Shown here piece by piece: positions 57,074 through 64,000 of a DNA stretch of 64,000 nucleotides (positions are counted from its first letter, which is position 1; each line of letters starts with the position of its first letter). The notes below the pieces were generated by a model, which saw only the letters and a program-made list of their open reading frames with translations, was not told the origin of the DNA and made no database searches. The position numbers were made by a program, and so were the translations under genes. Source of the stretch: HGM12998 sp900756495 (GTDB lineage: Bacteria; Bacillota; Clostridia; Oscillospirales; Oscillospiraceae); assembly GCA_958477305.1 (NCBI GenBank), contig CAUEFI010000002.1, positions 1-64,000 on the forward strand, written 5' to 3'.

Positions 57074-57114
57074 AAGGCTCTACAGGATTTTAAAGTCCTG
57101 TGGAGCCTTTTCTT
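57074..57114 (+). terminator. Terminator after the gene at 56514
   Basis: AAGGCTC-CAGGA pairs with TCCTG-GAGCCTT (short internal mismatch), followed by TTCTT. Confidence 0.8.
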
Positions 57115-57156
57115 ATGCCTGGAGTTCCGTCAAGTCAACGAAGGATTTTGAAATAT

Positions 57157-57204
57157 GCCTAAACCAACTAATTTAGTTAAAGGAGACAACCGAGGCTCCC
57201 TTTT
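57157..57204. repeat. Right copy of the imperfect repeat
   Basis: Contains CCAACTAATTTAGTTAAAGG and GGCTCCCTTTTA, partly inverted and partly direct relative to 56294-56322; AAAGGAG and CTCCCTTT inside it can also pair with each other. Confidence 0.35.
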
Positions 57205-57276
57205 ACCATTTTGTCCGATGATAAAAAGTCTGTCGTCTTCATCAGAGGCTAACCGGCTTTCGTATTTATTGAACAT

Positions 57277-57305
57277 TTGACAATGTTGTTTTGACGCTGT
57301 ATGAT
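57277..57305 (+). promoter_or_regulatory. Promoter of the DUF4180-like gene
   Basis: TTGACA at 57277-57282, 17-bp spacer, TATGAT at 57300-57305. Confidence 0.75.
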
Positions 57306-57350
57306 TCACGGGCTGGGATTTGTACTGCAATTTCAAATTTGGAGGTACCC

Positions 57351-57716
57351 ATGAATATTGAAAAAATCATTGATAAAGATATACATATTGCAGTTGTCTC
57401 CAGCGGCGATATCATCATAAACGATGTTCAGTCTGCACTGGATTTGATTATGACAGTCAAATGTGACACAGGTGCAGACCGGATTGCGATAAACAAGAGT
57501 GCAGTAGCGGAAGACTTTTTCATTCTCAGCTCTGGACTGGCAGGAGAAATCCTTCAGAAATTTATAAACTATCACGTTAAGTTCGCGGTTTATGGCGATT
57601 ATTCCAAGTACAAAAGTAAACCCCTGCATGATTTCATATACGAGTCTAATTGTGGAAAAGATATTTTTTTCGCAGCCACCAAGGATGATGCCATTCAAAG
57701 ACTAAAAACGGTATGA
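57351..57716 (+). CDS. DUF4180-like small protein
   Basis: The 121-residue cytosolic product starts MNIEKIIDKDIHIAVVSSGDIIINDVQSALDLI and has DRIAINKSAVAEDFFILSSGLAGEILQKF, KFAVYGDYSKYKSKPLHDFIYES and a final strand and helix. This pattern matches the DUF4180 family of uncharacterised proteins. GGAGGT precedes the ATG at 57351. AT-richer than average, single gene with own promoter and terminator. Function unknown. Confidence 0.83.
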   Translation: MNIEKIIDKDIHIAVVSSGDIIINDVQSALDLIMTVKCDTGADRIAINKSAVAEDFFILSSGLAGEILQKFINYHVKFAVYGDYSKYKSKPLHDFIYESNCGKDIFFAATKDDAIQRLKTV

Positions 57717-57738
57717 AAAACCTGTGCGAATCCCAGTA

Positions 57739-57786
57739 AAACCAACGGCTCCACTCAATTCAAAGGGTGGAGCCGTTGGTTTTTTG
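57739..57786 (+). terminator. Terminator after the DUF4180-like gene
   Basis: AACCAACGGCTCCA pairs with TGGAGCCGTTGGTT, followed by TTTT. Confidence 0.88.
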
Positions 57787-57810
57787 CAATTCGGCGAAGG
57801 GATTTGAAAT

Positions 57811-60054
57811 CTACATGAAATCAGACAAAGTGGTAATTGGGAGAACCGCGACGTCTCCCCGGCCCGCAGCCCACGCGCGCTCCCGGCTGTGACAGGTAAA
57901 GAGCAGGATCTGCCGTTGTTCACCCATCCCGGCCAGGACTTCCAGCGCCAGGGCCGTGCGCGCATCGTCAAAGGCGGCCAGAACATCGTCCAGCACCAGG
58001 GGAGCAGGCTCCTCCGACGGAAGAACCAGATCGCATACTGCCAGGCGCACGGCCAGATAGAGCTGGTCGGCGGTCCCCTGGGACAGAGACAGGGCCCGCC
58101 GGGGCAGCACCGCCCCCGCCTCCGCGGCCAAGGCCTCAAAATCCCGGTTTAACGTGACGCCGCCGTATTTCCCGCCGGTCAGCGCAGACATGAGCGCCCC
58201 GGCCCGGACATTGAGCGCAGGGGAAAACCGCGCCTGAAGCTGTCCGTGAGCGGCGGCCAGCTCCTCCAAGGCGATGTCAAGCGCATCATACTCCGCCCGC
58301 CGGACAGTCAGAGCCTCCTCCAGCTCCTCCGCCCGGGCGTGCAGGGCATCCGGCTCTCCCAGGGCATTCCACTCCCCCTCGGCACGGGCCAGCTCCCCCC
58401 GCAGCCGGGCCATCTCCCCTTCCACAGCCTCCAGCCGGGCGGTGAGCTCCGCCGGTTCTCCGGCGGCAGTGCGTGCCTCTCCCGCCGTCAGGTACGCATC
58501 GTCAGGCCGGGGCAGGCTGTCCGCCAGCTTCCGAGCCCCCTCCAGCCGTACTGCGGCGGCTGTGTACTTCTCTTCCAGGCTCAACGCCCTGGACAGGGCT
58601 GCCGACACGCCGAAGAGGTCGGTCACCTGGGGTGCAAAGGACCTTACCAGCGCCAGCAGGGAAGCTGTCAGCTCCTCCCGCTGGGTGGTGAGCTGCTCCA
58701 TGGCGGTCCGGACGGCCTCCGCCCGCTGCGCCGCCTCTGCGGCGGCGGTCTGCCTCGCCCGATAGGCGTTTGCCCGTTCCAGAATACCGTCAGGGTTATC
58801 CGCGCCGTATCGCGCCGCCAGCGCGCTTCGCTCCGCCGCCTGCCTACACCACAGAGACAGTGTGCGCACCAGCAGTACGACGCCTGCCGCGGCCGCTGCG
58901 ACGGCAAGGAACGATACCATTCTGACCTCCGGCGGGCCAAACAGCCCCAGGAACAGCAAACACACCGCCGCAATCAGGCAGGCGGCAGAGAGCGCCAAAC
59001 GGCCGCCCGTCTTTTTTTGCCTCCGCCACCGCTCTGCGTCTGCTCCGGCCCGCCGCCACGCCTCGTCGGCCGTAAGCCCCGGGAAGAGAGGATCTTCTGC
59101 CGCAGTCTGCGCCTCCTCCGCCCGGGCAGCCGCCTCCTCGGACTGACGGGCCGCCAGCCTGAGGTTCGCATTTACCGTGTTCAGATAACTCAAATCGCCC
59201 TGGGCCTCCCGCAGCTGCTGGGCGGGAGGAAGCAGGGCCGTCTCCCGTCTGAGGCCGGCCTCTTCCTCCTCAGCGGCCCGCAGGGCAGTCTGGGCCTCCC
59301 GATACTTCTCCTCCGCCGCACGGTTCGCAGCGAGGCGGTGGGCCTCCAGAGCCCGGACAAGTGCGCCGCGCTCCCGCTCCAGCTGCTCCAGGGCCATCCG
59401 GGCCTCTCCGGCCTGGCGAAGCGCCCCGGCCTGCCGCTCCTGTGTGGCCGAGATCTGTTCCAGTTCTTCCTCCATGCGGGGAATCAGGCCTGTTTTGTTG
59501 TGCCTGCGGCGGTTCAGCCAGTCCTTGAGGCGCCGCTCCACCTTGGTGTAGGAGACGTCCTCCTCTCCCGAGGATGCCAGGGCGGCAATCCGGGCCTCCA
59601 GAGCGGGCGCGCCGTCCACACGGCATCCTCCCTGCCCCACAAAGGCGGAGCGCTCATAGACCTCCCTGGGTATGCCCAGGAGCGCCTCGCCGCAGTTTTC
59701 ACCGGTCAGGCCCGGAACGGCCTCCCCGGTAACAGCGTCCACCGCCTCGAAGGCGGCAAAGGGGGCGCTTCCCCTGGGCCCCCGGCGGATTACCACATCC
59801 CGCCCTCTCCAGGACAGCTCCAGAACGCCCTCCATAGCCGCGCCATTCCAGGGCTGATAACGGTTCTTCTCAGCGATATATCCCTGCCTGTCCCGCTCCC
59901 GGGTAGGTATGCCGTAGAGCATGGCGCGCAGAAAGGCGGCCCAGGTAGACTTGCCGCCCTCATTGGGCGCCTGAATGATAGTAAGCCCCGGCCCGGGCTC
60001 TAAAGTCGCGTTCTGCAGCCGCCCGAAGGAGGCCGTCATTTTTTTGATTCTCAT
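57811..60054 (-). CDS. SbcC/YhaN-like ATPase with internal transmembrane hairpin
   Basis: A 747-residue ABC-type ATPase split by coiled coils. Walker A lies at residues 29-37 (APNEGGKST); the C-terminal half has LSLSQGTADQLYLAVRLA (signature) and PLVLDDVLAAFDDART (Walker B). Coiled coils span about 195-345 and 405-640. Between them are two hydrophobic segments at about 353-373 and 378-400, so the tip of the coil would be in the membrane, as described for YhaN-type proteins. The ATG at 60054 overlaps the SbcD-like stop by four bases. It probably forms a nuclease complex with that protein. Confidence 0.9.
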   Translation of the reverse strand: MRIKKMTASFGRLQNATLEPGPGLTIIQAPNEGGKSTWAAFLRAMLYGIPTRERDRQGYIAEKNRYQPWNGAAMEGVLELSWRGRDVVIRRGPRGSAPFAAFEAVDAVTGEAVPGLTGENCGEALLGIPREVYERSAFVGQGGCRVDGAPALEARIAALASSGEEDVSYTKVERRLKDWLNRRRHNKTGLIPRMEEELEQISATQERQAGALRQAGEARMALEQLERERGALVRALEAHRLAANRAAEEKYREAQTALRAAEEEEAGLRRETALLPPAQQLREAQGDLSYLNTVNANLRLAARQSEEAAARAEEAQTAAEDPLFPGLTADEAWRRAGADAERWRRQKKTGGRLALSAACLIAAVCLLFLGLFGPPEVRMVSFLAVAAAAAGVVLLVRTLSLWCRQAAERSALAARYGADNPDGILERANAYRARQTAAAEAAQRAEAVRTAMEQLTTQREELTASLLALVRSFAPQVTDLFGVSAALSRALSLEEKYTAAAVRLEGARKLADSLPRPDDAYLTAGEARTAAGEPAELTARLEAVEGEMARLRGELARAEGEWNALGEPDALHARAEELEEALTVRRAEYDALDIALEELAAAHGQLQARFSPALNVRAGALMSALTGGKYGGVTLNRDFEALAAEAGAVLPRRALSLSQGTADQLYLAVRLAVCDLVLPSEEPAPLVLDDVLAAFDDARTALALEVLAGMGEQRQILLFTCHSRERAWAAGRGDVAVLPITTLSDFM

Positions 60055-61142
60055 GGGCGGCAGTCCTCCCCGTTTTCCAGCGCCGCCAGTCCGAAGCGGG
60101 CGGCCAGTTCCAGCCGCTCCCGCTCGCCGGGATCGGAGCTTTCCTCCATACGTGCGCGCAGCTGCCGCAGGAAAAGGCCGGTAAGGGTGTCCTCCTCCAG
60201 CCGCTCCCACAGATTTCGGGCCGGCCGGGTCTCATCCCGCAGGGTCACGCTGTAAAAGTACGGGGCGGCCAGGGCGGTCAGCGCTTCCAAATCCAGGGCG
60301 CCGGCGCTTCCTTTGAGAAGGATGCGGAAGATATCCCGCTCCCGTTCCTGGGGCAAAACCGCCATGAGGGCGGCGGCGGGGTCGTCTCCGGTCATGTCTG
60401 CCGTCAGAATTTCATAGCGCCGCATTGCCAGCGGCACAAATTCCGCCTCCGCCCCACTGCTGTCGAGGGTGACCAGCAGGGCTCCCTTCTCTCCCGTCTC
60501 GTCAAAGCCCCGTCCCTCGGGGCAGCCGGGATAGGCCCACCATGTCTCCCCCGCCCGGCGCAGCCCAGTGCAGGCGTGGACATGCCCCAGCGCCAGGTAG
60601 GTAAGGCCGCTGCCTGCAATAGACGCCGGGGCTATGGGTCCGTAGCGGCCCCTTCCGCCCACATCGCCGTGCAGGACCGCCAGATGAACCAGCCCGTCGC
60701 CGGGCACTGTGACGCCGGCCAGCGGGTCGTCATCCCGGTAGGGACCTGTAAAGGCCGCTCCGTGTACCACGCAGCGCAGCTCAGGGAGCGGAACGGCCGA
60801 CAATCCACTTCCCTGGAAGATATGTACGTTTGACGGCCAGGAAAGGGCGGCATAGGGGGAGCGGGCGCTGTAAAAGTCATGGTTGCCCGGTGCGAGAAAG
60901 ACCGGGACTCTCATGCGCTCCAGCGCCCGCGCAAGGGCCTGGGTGGTCTCGTAGCGGGTCTCTCCCCCGTCTAACAGGTCGCCGGACAGCAGCACCAAAT
61001 CAACCCTCTGACCAGCGGCCAGATCCGAGAGCCGGTTCAGCAGATCCCGCTGCTCCCCCCGCCGCTCCGCCGCCCGGTCGGGCGGCAGAGCGGCAAAGGG
61101 GGCGTCCAGATGAAAATCGGCGGCGTGGAGTAATTTCAGCAT
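60051..61142 (-). CDS. SbcD/YhaO-like metallophosphoesterase (DNA repair exonuclease)
   Basis: A 363-residue calcineurin-like phosphoesterase with LLHAADFHLDAPF (Asp/His metal ligands at residues 7-9), LLSGDLLDGG, LAPGNHDFY, LAVLHGDVGG and ALGHVHACTGL, the five metal-binding blocks in order. The C-terminal about 120 residues are the cap/partner-binding region. The ATG at 61142 follows AAAGGAAA. Paired with the SbcC-like ATPase by overlap, and 42 nt downstream of the YmdB-like gene. A role in processing DNA ends is expected. Confidence 0.93.
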   Translation of the reverse strand: MLKLLHAADFHLDAPFAALPPDRAAERRGEQRDLLNRLSDLAAGQRVDLVLLSGDLLDGGETRYETTQALARALERMRVPVFLAPGNHDFYSARSPYAALSWPSNVHIFQGSGLSAVPLPELRCVVHGAAFTGPYRDDDPLAGVTVPGDGLVHLAVLHGDVGGRGRYGPIAPASIAGSGLTYLALGHVHACTGLRRAGETWWAYPGCPEGRGFDETGEKGALLVTLDSSGAEAEFVPLAMRRYEILTADMTGDDPAAALMAVLPQERERDIFRILLKGSAGALDLEALTALAAPYFYSVTLRDETRPARNLWERLEEDTLTGLFLRQLRARMEESSDPGERERLELAARFGLAALENGEDCRP

Positions 61143-61184
61143 GAAGCGTTTCCTTTCTTTCCAGGGTCGTTTCACAGGCCGGTC

Positions 61185-61964
61185 CTAATCGGAGAGGTCG
61201 GCCCGCTCCGCCCCCACACATTTCCGGGCGGCAGTGTCAATGGAAAAGATCACGCTCTCCAGCTTGCAGGGACCGGGAGCGGGTTCAAAGCGCTGAGGAA
61301 GTCCCCCCAGAAAGCGATTGATAGCCTGTTCGGGGCGAATCCCCAGTACGCTGCGCGCAGGGCCGGTCATGCCCAGGTCGGTGACGAAGCCCAGCCCCTT
61401 GGGCAGCACCTGGACGTCGGCGGTGGGCACATGGGTGTGCGTCCCCCACAGGGCCTGAGCCCGGCCGTCCAGATAATACCCCATGGCCCCCTTCTCGCTG
61501 GTGGCCTCGGCGTGAAAATCCACCAGCACCAGATCGGCGTTCATCCCCTTCAGCGCCCGGTCGGCCGTGGTAAACGGGTTTTCCAGATTGCTGTCCATCT
61601 CGCACCGGCCGATGAGGTTGAGCACCCCGATCCGCAACCCCTGAGGGCCGTCGAAGACTCCCCAGCCCCGGCCGGGGACACGGCTGGTGTAGTTGGCCGG
61701 GCGGAGGATATAGCGGTTGTCCTCCAGGTAGTCGGCAATCTGAAGACGGTTCCATGTGTGATTGCCCAGTGTGATGACGTCGGCTCCGGCGGCAAAGATG
61801 GCGTCTGCCTGCCGGGGATGGATGCCCACCCCGGAGGCATTCTCCCCGTTGACAACGGTAAAATGGATATCCTTCAGCTTCTTCAGAGCCCGCAGGTGCC
61901 CGGCAAGAAACTCCAGTCCGGAGTCCCCCACCACATCGCCCACGGCCAGTACATTTAAAATCAT
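61185..61964 (-). CDS. ymdB: YmdB-like metallophosphodiesterase (TIGR00282 family)
   Basis: The 259-residue protein starts MILNVLAVGDVVGDSGLEFL and has NGENASGVGIHPRQADAIFAAG (residues 38-59), ITLGNHTWN, VDFHAEATSEK and GTHTHVPTADVQVLPKG, the metal ligands of the YmdB dimetal phosphodiesterase. B. subtilis YmdB hydrolyses 2',3'-cyclic nucleotides and affects biofilm and motility. The ATG at 61964 follows AGGAGG. It has its own promoter and precedes the SbcD/SbcC-like pair in what is probably one transcript. Confidence 0.93.
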   Translation of the reverse strand: MILNVLAVGDVVGDSGLEFLAGHLRALKKLKDIHFTVVNGENASGVGIHPRQADAIFAAGADVITLGNHTWNRLQIADYLEDNRYILRPANYTSRVPGRGWGVFDGPQGLRIGVLNLIGRCEMDSNLENPFTTADRALKGMNADLVLVDFHAEATSEKGAMGYYLDGRAQALWGTHTHVPTADVQVLPKGLGFVTDLGMTGPARSVLGIRPEQAINRFLGGLPQRFEPAPGPCKLESVIFSIDTAARKCVGAERADLSD

Positions 61965-61992
61965 ACGCTGTGCCTCCTTGGTTGCAGCTCTT

Positions 61993-62021
61993 ATTATATG
62001 TGATTTTCTGAAAAAGGGCAA
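61993..62021 (-). promoter_or_regulatory. Promoter of the ymdB-sbcD-sbcC-like operon
   Basis: Minus strand TTGCCC at 62021-62016, 17-bp spacer, TATAAT at 61998-61993. Confidence 0.75.
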
Positions 62022-62124
62022 TCGTAACCTTCCGTAACCCTTTGATTCCAGACTGAGACGGATTCTGTAACCCTTTTCCCCGGCTGTCCTGCTATACTGG
62101 GAGGCGAGAAAAGGAGGGGCGACT

Positions 62125-63153
62125 ATGAAACTCTTTCGGCCGCTGACCGCTGTCCTGGCTCTGTTCATCCCGCTGACCGCCTGCGCGGCTGCTCCCACCC
62201 CTGCGCCTGTTCCCACGGTGCCGGTCTCCATTCCGGCAGAGCCCTCCTCTCCCGCCGCGACAGAGGAGCCCGCCTTTTTGCTCCCCGTCACCGAGGAGGG
62301 CATCCGCACCCGCTACGGCTGGGACGGCTATCAGGTGCAGAACATCGTCCCCTATGAGGGGGATTTTCTGGTGGAGTATGGCTATGAAACCGAGATCCGG
62401 AACACCGGCGCCACCCTGCTGGACTGGGTCTTCGGCGAGACCGGGCGGCAGGTCCAGCTCACCGCCATGGAGCATTTCACCGCCTATGATGTCACCGGTC
62501 CCGGTGAGGTGTGGTACGCCACCAGCGGCCTGAGCACCGCCACCCCATGGATGGGGCTCCCCCAGGCGGGAACCGTCCGGGTGTTGGGAGACGCCCGCGG
62601 GCAAATCTCCGAAACATATGCCCAGACCGTGTCCGACGTAACCGCCACCTGGCGTCCCCCCACGGAATCTCTCTATCTGGGTTTCTGGGACGATGGTCCC
62701 GCCGTAGGCGAGCGGTGGTTCCAGCTCTACGACGCCCGGATCGACGCCGACGGTCTCTCCTTCTCCTTCATCCCCAATGGGGACAGCACGGAGAAATTCC
62801 AGTCCTTCTTCCCCGCCGTCACCACCGTCCCCTGCCTGGAGACCAGCTTTGACCCCGACAGCCGGCTCTTCACCCTCCGGTTCTACCACACCGCCCTGGA
62901 GAGCGGCGGCGTCACCGACGCGGATCTGGACTGGGCGGGTCAGGACTACACGGGGCTCTATCCCTGCGCCTTCCCGGCCGGCAGTCTGGGCCGGGACAGC
63001 CATTTTATTGCAGACGCCCAAGTACGCGCCGACGGGGACGACACGGTGGTGACCTTCCGCCTCACGGACAAGGCCGCTGTTTTCACAGTGGAGACCTACA
63101 ACCTGGGGGAGGACCACATTCCCGGCCTGCGCCTGGTGTTCCGGGAAAAATAG
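62125..63153 (+). CDS. Putative lipoprotein
   Basis: The 342-residue product has a lipoprotein signal with lipobox LTAC (Cys20) followed by a Pro/Thr/Ala-rich linker (about 22-50). The mature part is rich in aromatic and acidic residues, with alternating beta-like stretches such as FLVEYGYETEI and FTLRFYH. No known domain is recognised. AGGAGGGG precedes the ATG. It is followed after 39 nt by a second lipoprotein gene. Confidence 0.8.
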   Translation: MKLFRPLTAVLALFIPLTACAAAPTPAPVPTVPVSIPAEPSSPAATEEPAFLLPVTEEGIRTRYGWDGYQVQNIVPYEGDFLVEYGYETEIRNTGATLLDWVFGETGRQVQLTAMEHFTAYDVTGPGEVWYATSGLSTATPWMGLPQAGTVRVLGDARGQISETYAQTVSDVTATWRPPTESLYLGFWDDGPAVGERWFQLYDARIDADGLSFSFIPNGDSTEKFQSFFPAVTTVPCLETSFDPDSRLFTLRFYHTALESGGVTDADLDWAGQDYTGLYPCAFPAGSLGRDSHFIADAQVRADGDDTVVTFRLTDKAAVFTVETYNLGEDHIPGLRLVFREK

Positions 63154-63192
63154 CGGCCGCGCCTTTGACTTCTACCGATGGAGGACTTTGAT

Positions 63193-64000
63193 ATGACCAA
63201 GTTTCAGCGCCTGACCGCGTTTCTCCCCGCCCTGGCCCTGCTCCTGGCCCTGGCCGCCTGCGCCCCCGCCGCACCCGCGCCCTCCCCCTCAAAAACCGCC
63301 CCCGCGGCGGACTCCCTGCCGGCACTCCTCGCCGGCCTGACGGAGGCGGACATCGGCTATGTGAGCTGGTACGGCCCCAACGAGCCCCCCTCGGCGGAGG
63401 AGATGGCCCGGCTGCTCCGGGATGCGGCCGCCCACCCGGTGGAGCACGGCGATCTCACCCTCAACGGCTCGGCCACCGACATCGTGTGGTCTATGGACGT
63501 GTACCTGGGTCCGAAGGATCAGGGGGGCTACGCGGGGGACGACGCCCTGTACCTCTTCGCCGGGCTGGAGGAGAACGTAGTTGAAATCTTTGGCGGAGCC
63601 AGCCTGCCCGAGGGCCGGATCCACCTGGAGGACGAGGCTCTCTACCAGCGCCTGCGCACCATGTGCGACACAGAGCAGTACATCAACGACACCTGGTATG
63701 AGCGGTACCGGGAGGAGGTGGACGGCTACTACGACGCCCGCCTGGAGGAACTGCGGGAGAGCGGATATGCCTCCTGGGAGCTGACCGAATTCGCTGGGAT
63801 CCTGGGGACCACAAAAGAGAACGGCGTGGGGGCGACAGCCTTCCGTATGGCCGCCGCCTTCCGTACCGATCCGCCGGACCGGGCCCCCTTTCTGCTGGCT
63901 GGAGGCGCCTATGTGGACAGCCAGCTCCGGGTTCACGGGCTGGATTGGCAGAGTACCTATCTTGTGGATCTGGACGGCGAGTTCCTGGGGTTTGCTCACG
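63193..64000 (+). CDS. Putative lipoprotein (partial, runs off window end)
   Basis: The frame opens with MTKFQRLTAFLPALALLLALAAC, a signal peptide with lipobox LAAC (Cys23), then an Ala/Pro linker and an acidic, Tyr/Glu/Asp-rich region (YINDTWYERYREEVDGYYDARLEELRES, residues about 171-198). About 269 codons lie inside the window; the end is missing. Related in style to the lipoprotein before it but no clear sequence identity. GGAGG precedes the ATG. Function unknown. Confidence 0.78.
   Translation, partial: MTKFQRLTAFLPALALLLALAACAPAAPAPSPSKTAPAADSLPALLAGLTEADIGYVSWYGPNEPPSAEEMARLLRDAAAHPVEHGDLTLNGSATDIVWSMDVYLGPKDQGGYAGDDALYLFAGLEENVVEIFGGASLPEGRIHLEDEALYQRLRTMCDTEQYINDTWYERYREEVDGYYDARLEELRESGYASWELTEFAGILGTTKENGVGATAFRMAAAFRTDPPDRAPFLLAGGAYVDSQLRVHGLDWQSTYLVDLDGEFLGFAH

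Noticed and set aside
58246..60003. 585-residue open frame opposite the SbcC-like gene
   Set aside because: Low-complexity shadow frame opposite coiled-coil coding sequence; Walker and signature motifs lie on the other strand.

Overview
The window looks like a chromosomal segment of a moderately high-GC Gram-positive gut-type Clostridia, probably Oscillospiraceae/Ruminococcaceae (Flavonifractor-like). The reasons are the S10 ribosomal operon, the short archaeal-type prolyl-tRNA synthetase, the fatty-acid cluster that uses FabK and a FabT-like MarR regulator, SLH-domain surface protein, strong AGGAGG ribosome binding sites, sigma-A type promoters and frequent TTG/GTG starts. This assignment is an inference from gene content only. 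No rRNA, tRNA, CRISPR array, transposase or phage gene was seen.

Layout. 1-6111 (minus): start of the S10 operon (S10, L3, L4, L23, L2, S19, L22, S3, L16, L29, S17, L14 cut by the window edge) with a strong promoter and a structured leader of about 300 nt. 6176-14540 (minus): an eight-gene aromatic operon that encodes all seven shikimate-pathway steps plus chorismate mutase/prephenate dehydratase. It is preceded by a promoter, a 33-codon leader peptide rich in Phe/Trp/Tyr codons, an antiterminator and an intrinsic terminator, which is a textbook ribosome-mediated attenuator. The last gene joins a membrane ArAE/FUSC-type half-exporter in frame to shikimate dehydrogenase. 14619-15269: a divergent small-gene/XRE-regulator cassette. 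15624-20860: proS, an unknown gene and a VanRS-like two-component system. 21015-24274: SLH surface protein and a YczE/YitT-like membrane protein.

24359-34276 (plus): the complete fatty-acid initiation and elongation operon (acpP, accB, accC, accD, accA, fabH, fabK, fabD, fabG, fabF, fabZ) with a 36-bp palindromic putative operator at the promoter and a MarR/FabT-like gene at the end. 34495-41004: glyoxalase-like protein, peptide release factor 3, a large unknown protein, and a four-gene set (membrane protein, YaaA, Bcp peroxiredoxin, NuoE-like 2Fe-2S protein) that suggests peroxide/iron handling. 41235-43256: divergent ECF-transporter S component and MocR/PdxR-like regulator, probably vitamin B6. 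43307-45760: membrane protein, then ECF sigma factor with a membrane partner.

45807-50522: a second ArAE/FUSC half-protein, thyA-folA-nudix, a second XRE cassette built on the same plan as the first, and a CNNM/CorC-type membrane protein. 50709-57716: ClC chloride channel, amidohydrolase, glucose-6-phosphate isomerase, small P-loop protein, signal peptidase I, and two AT-richer small genes. 57811-61964 (minus): YmdB-like phosphodiesterase, SbcD-like nuclease and a membrane-anchored SbcC/YhaN-like ATPase. 62125-64000: two tandem lipoproteins, the second cut by the window edge.

The most noteworthy signals are the aromatic attenuator that would place the entire shikimate pathway under Phe/Tyr/Trp-tRNA charging, the exporter-AroE fusion in the same operon, the paired XRE cassettes with face-to-face overlapping promoters and twin operators, and the operator-like palindrome of the fatty-acid operon.
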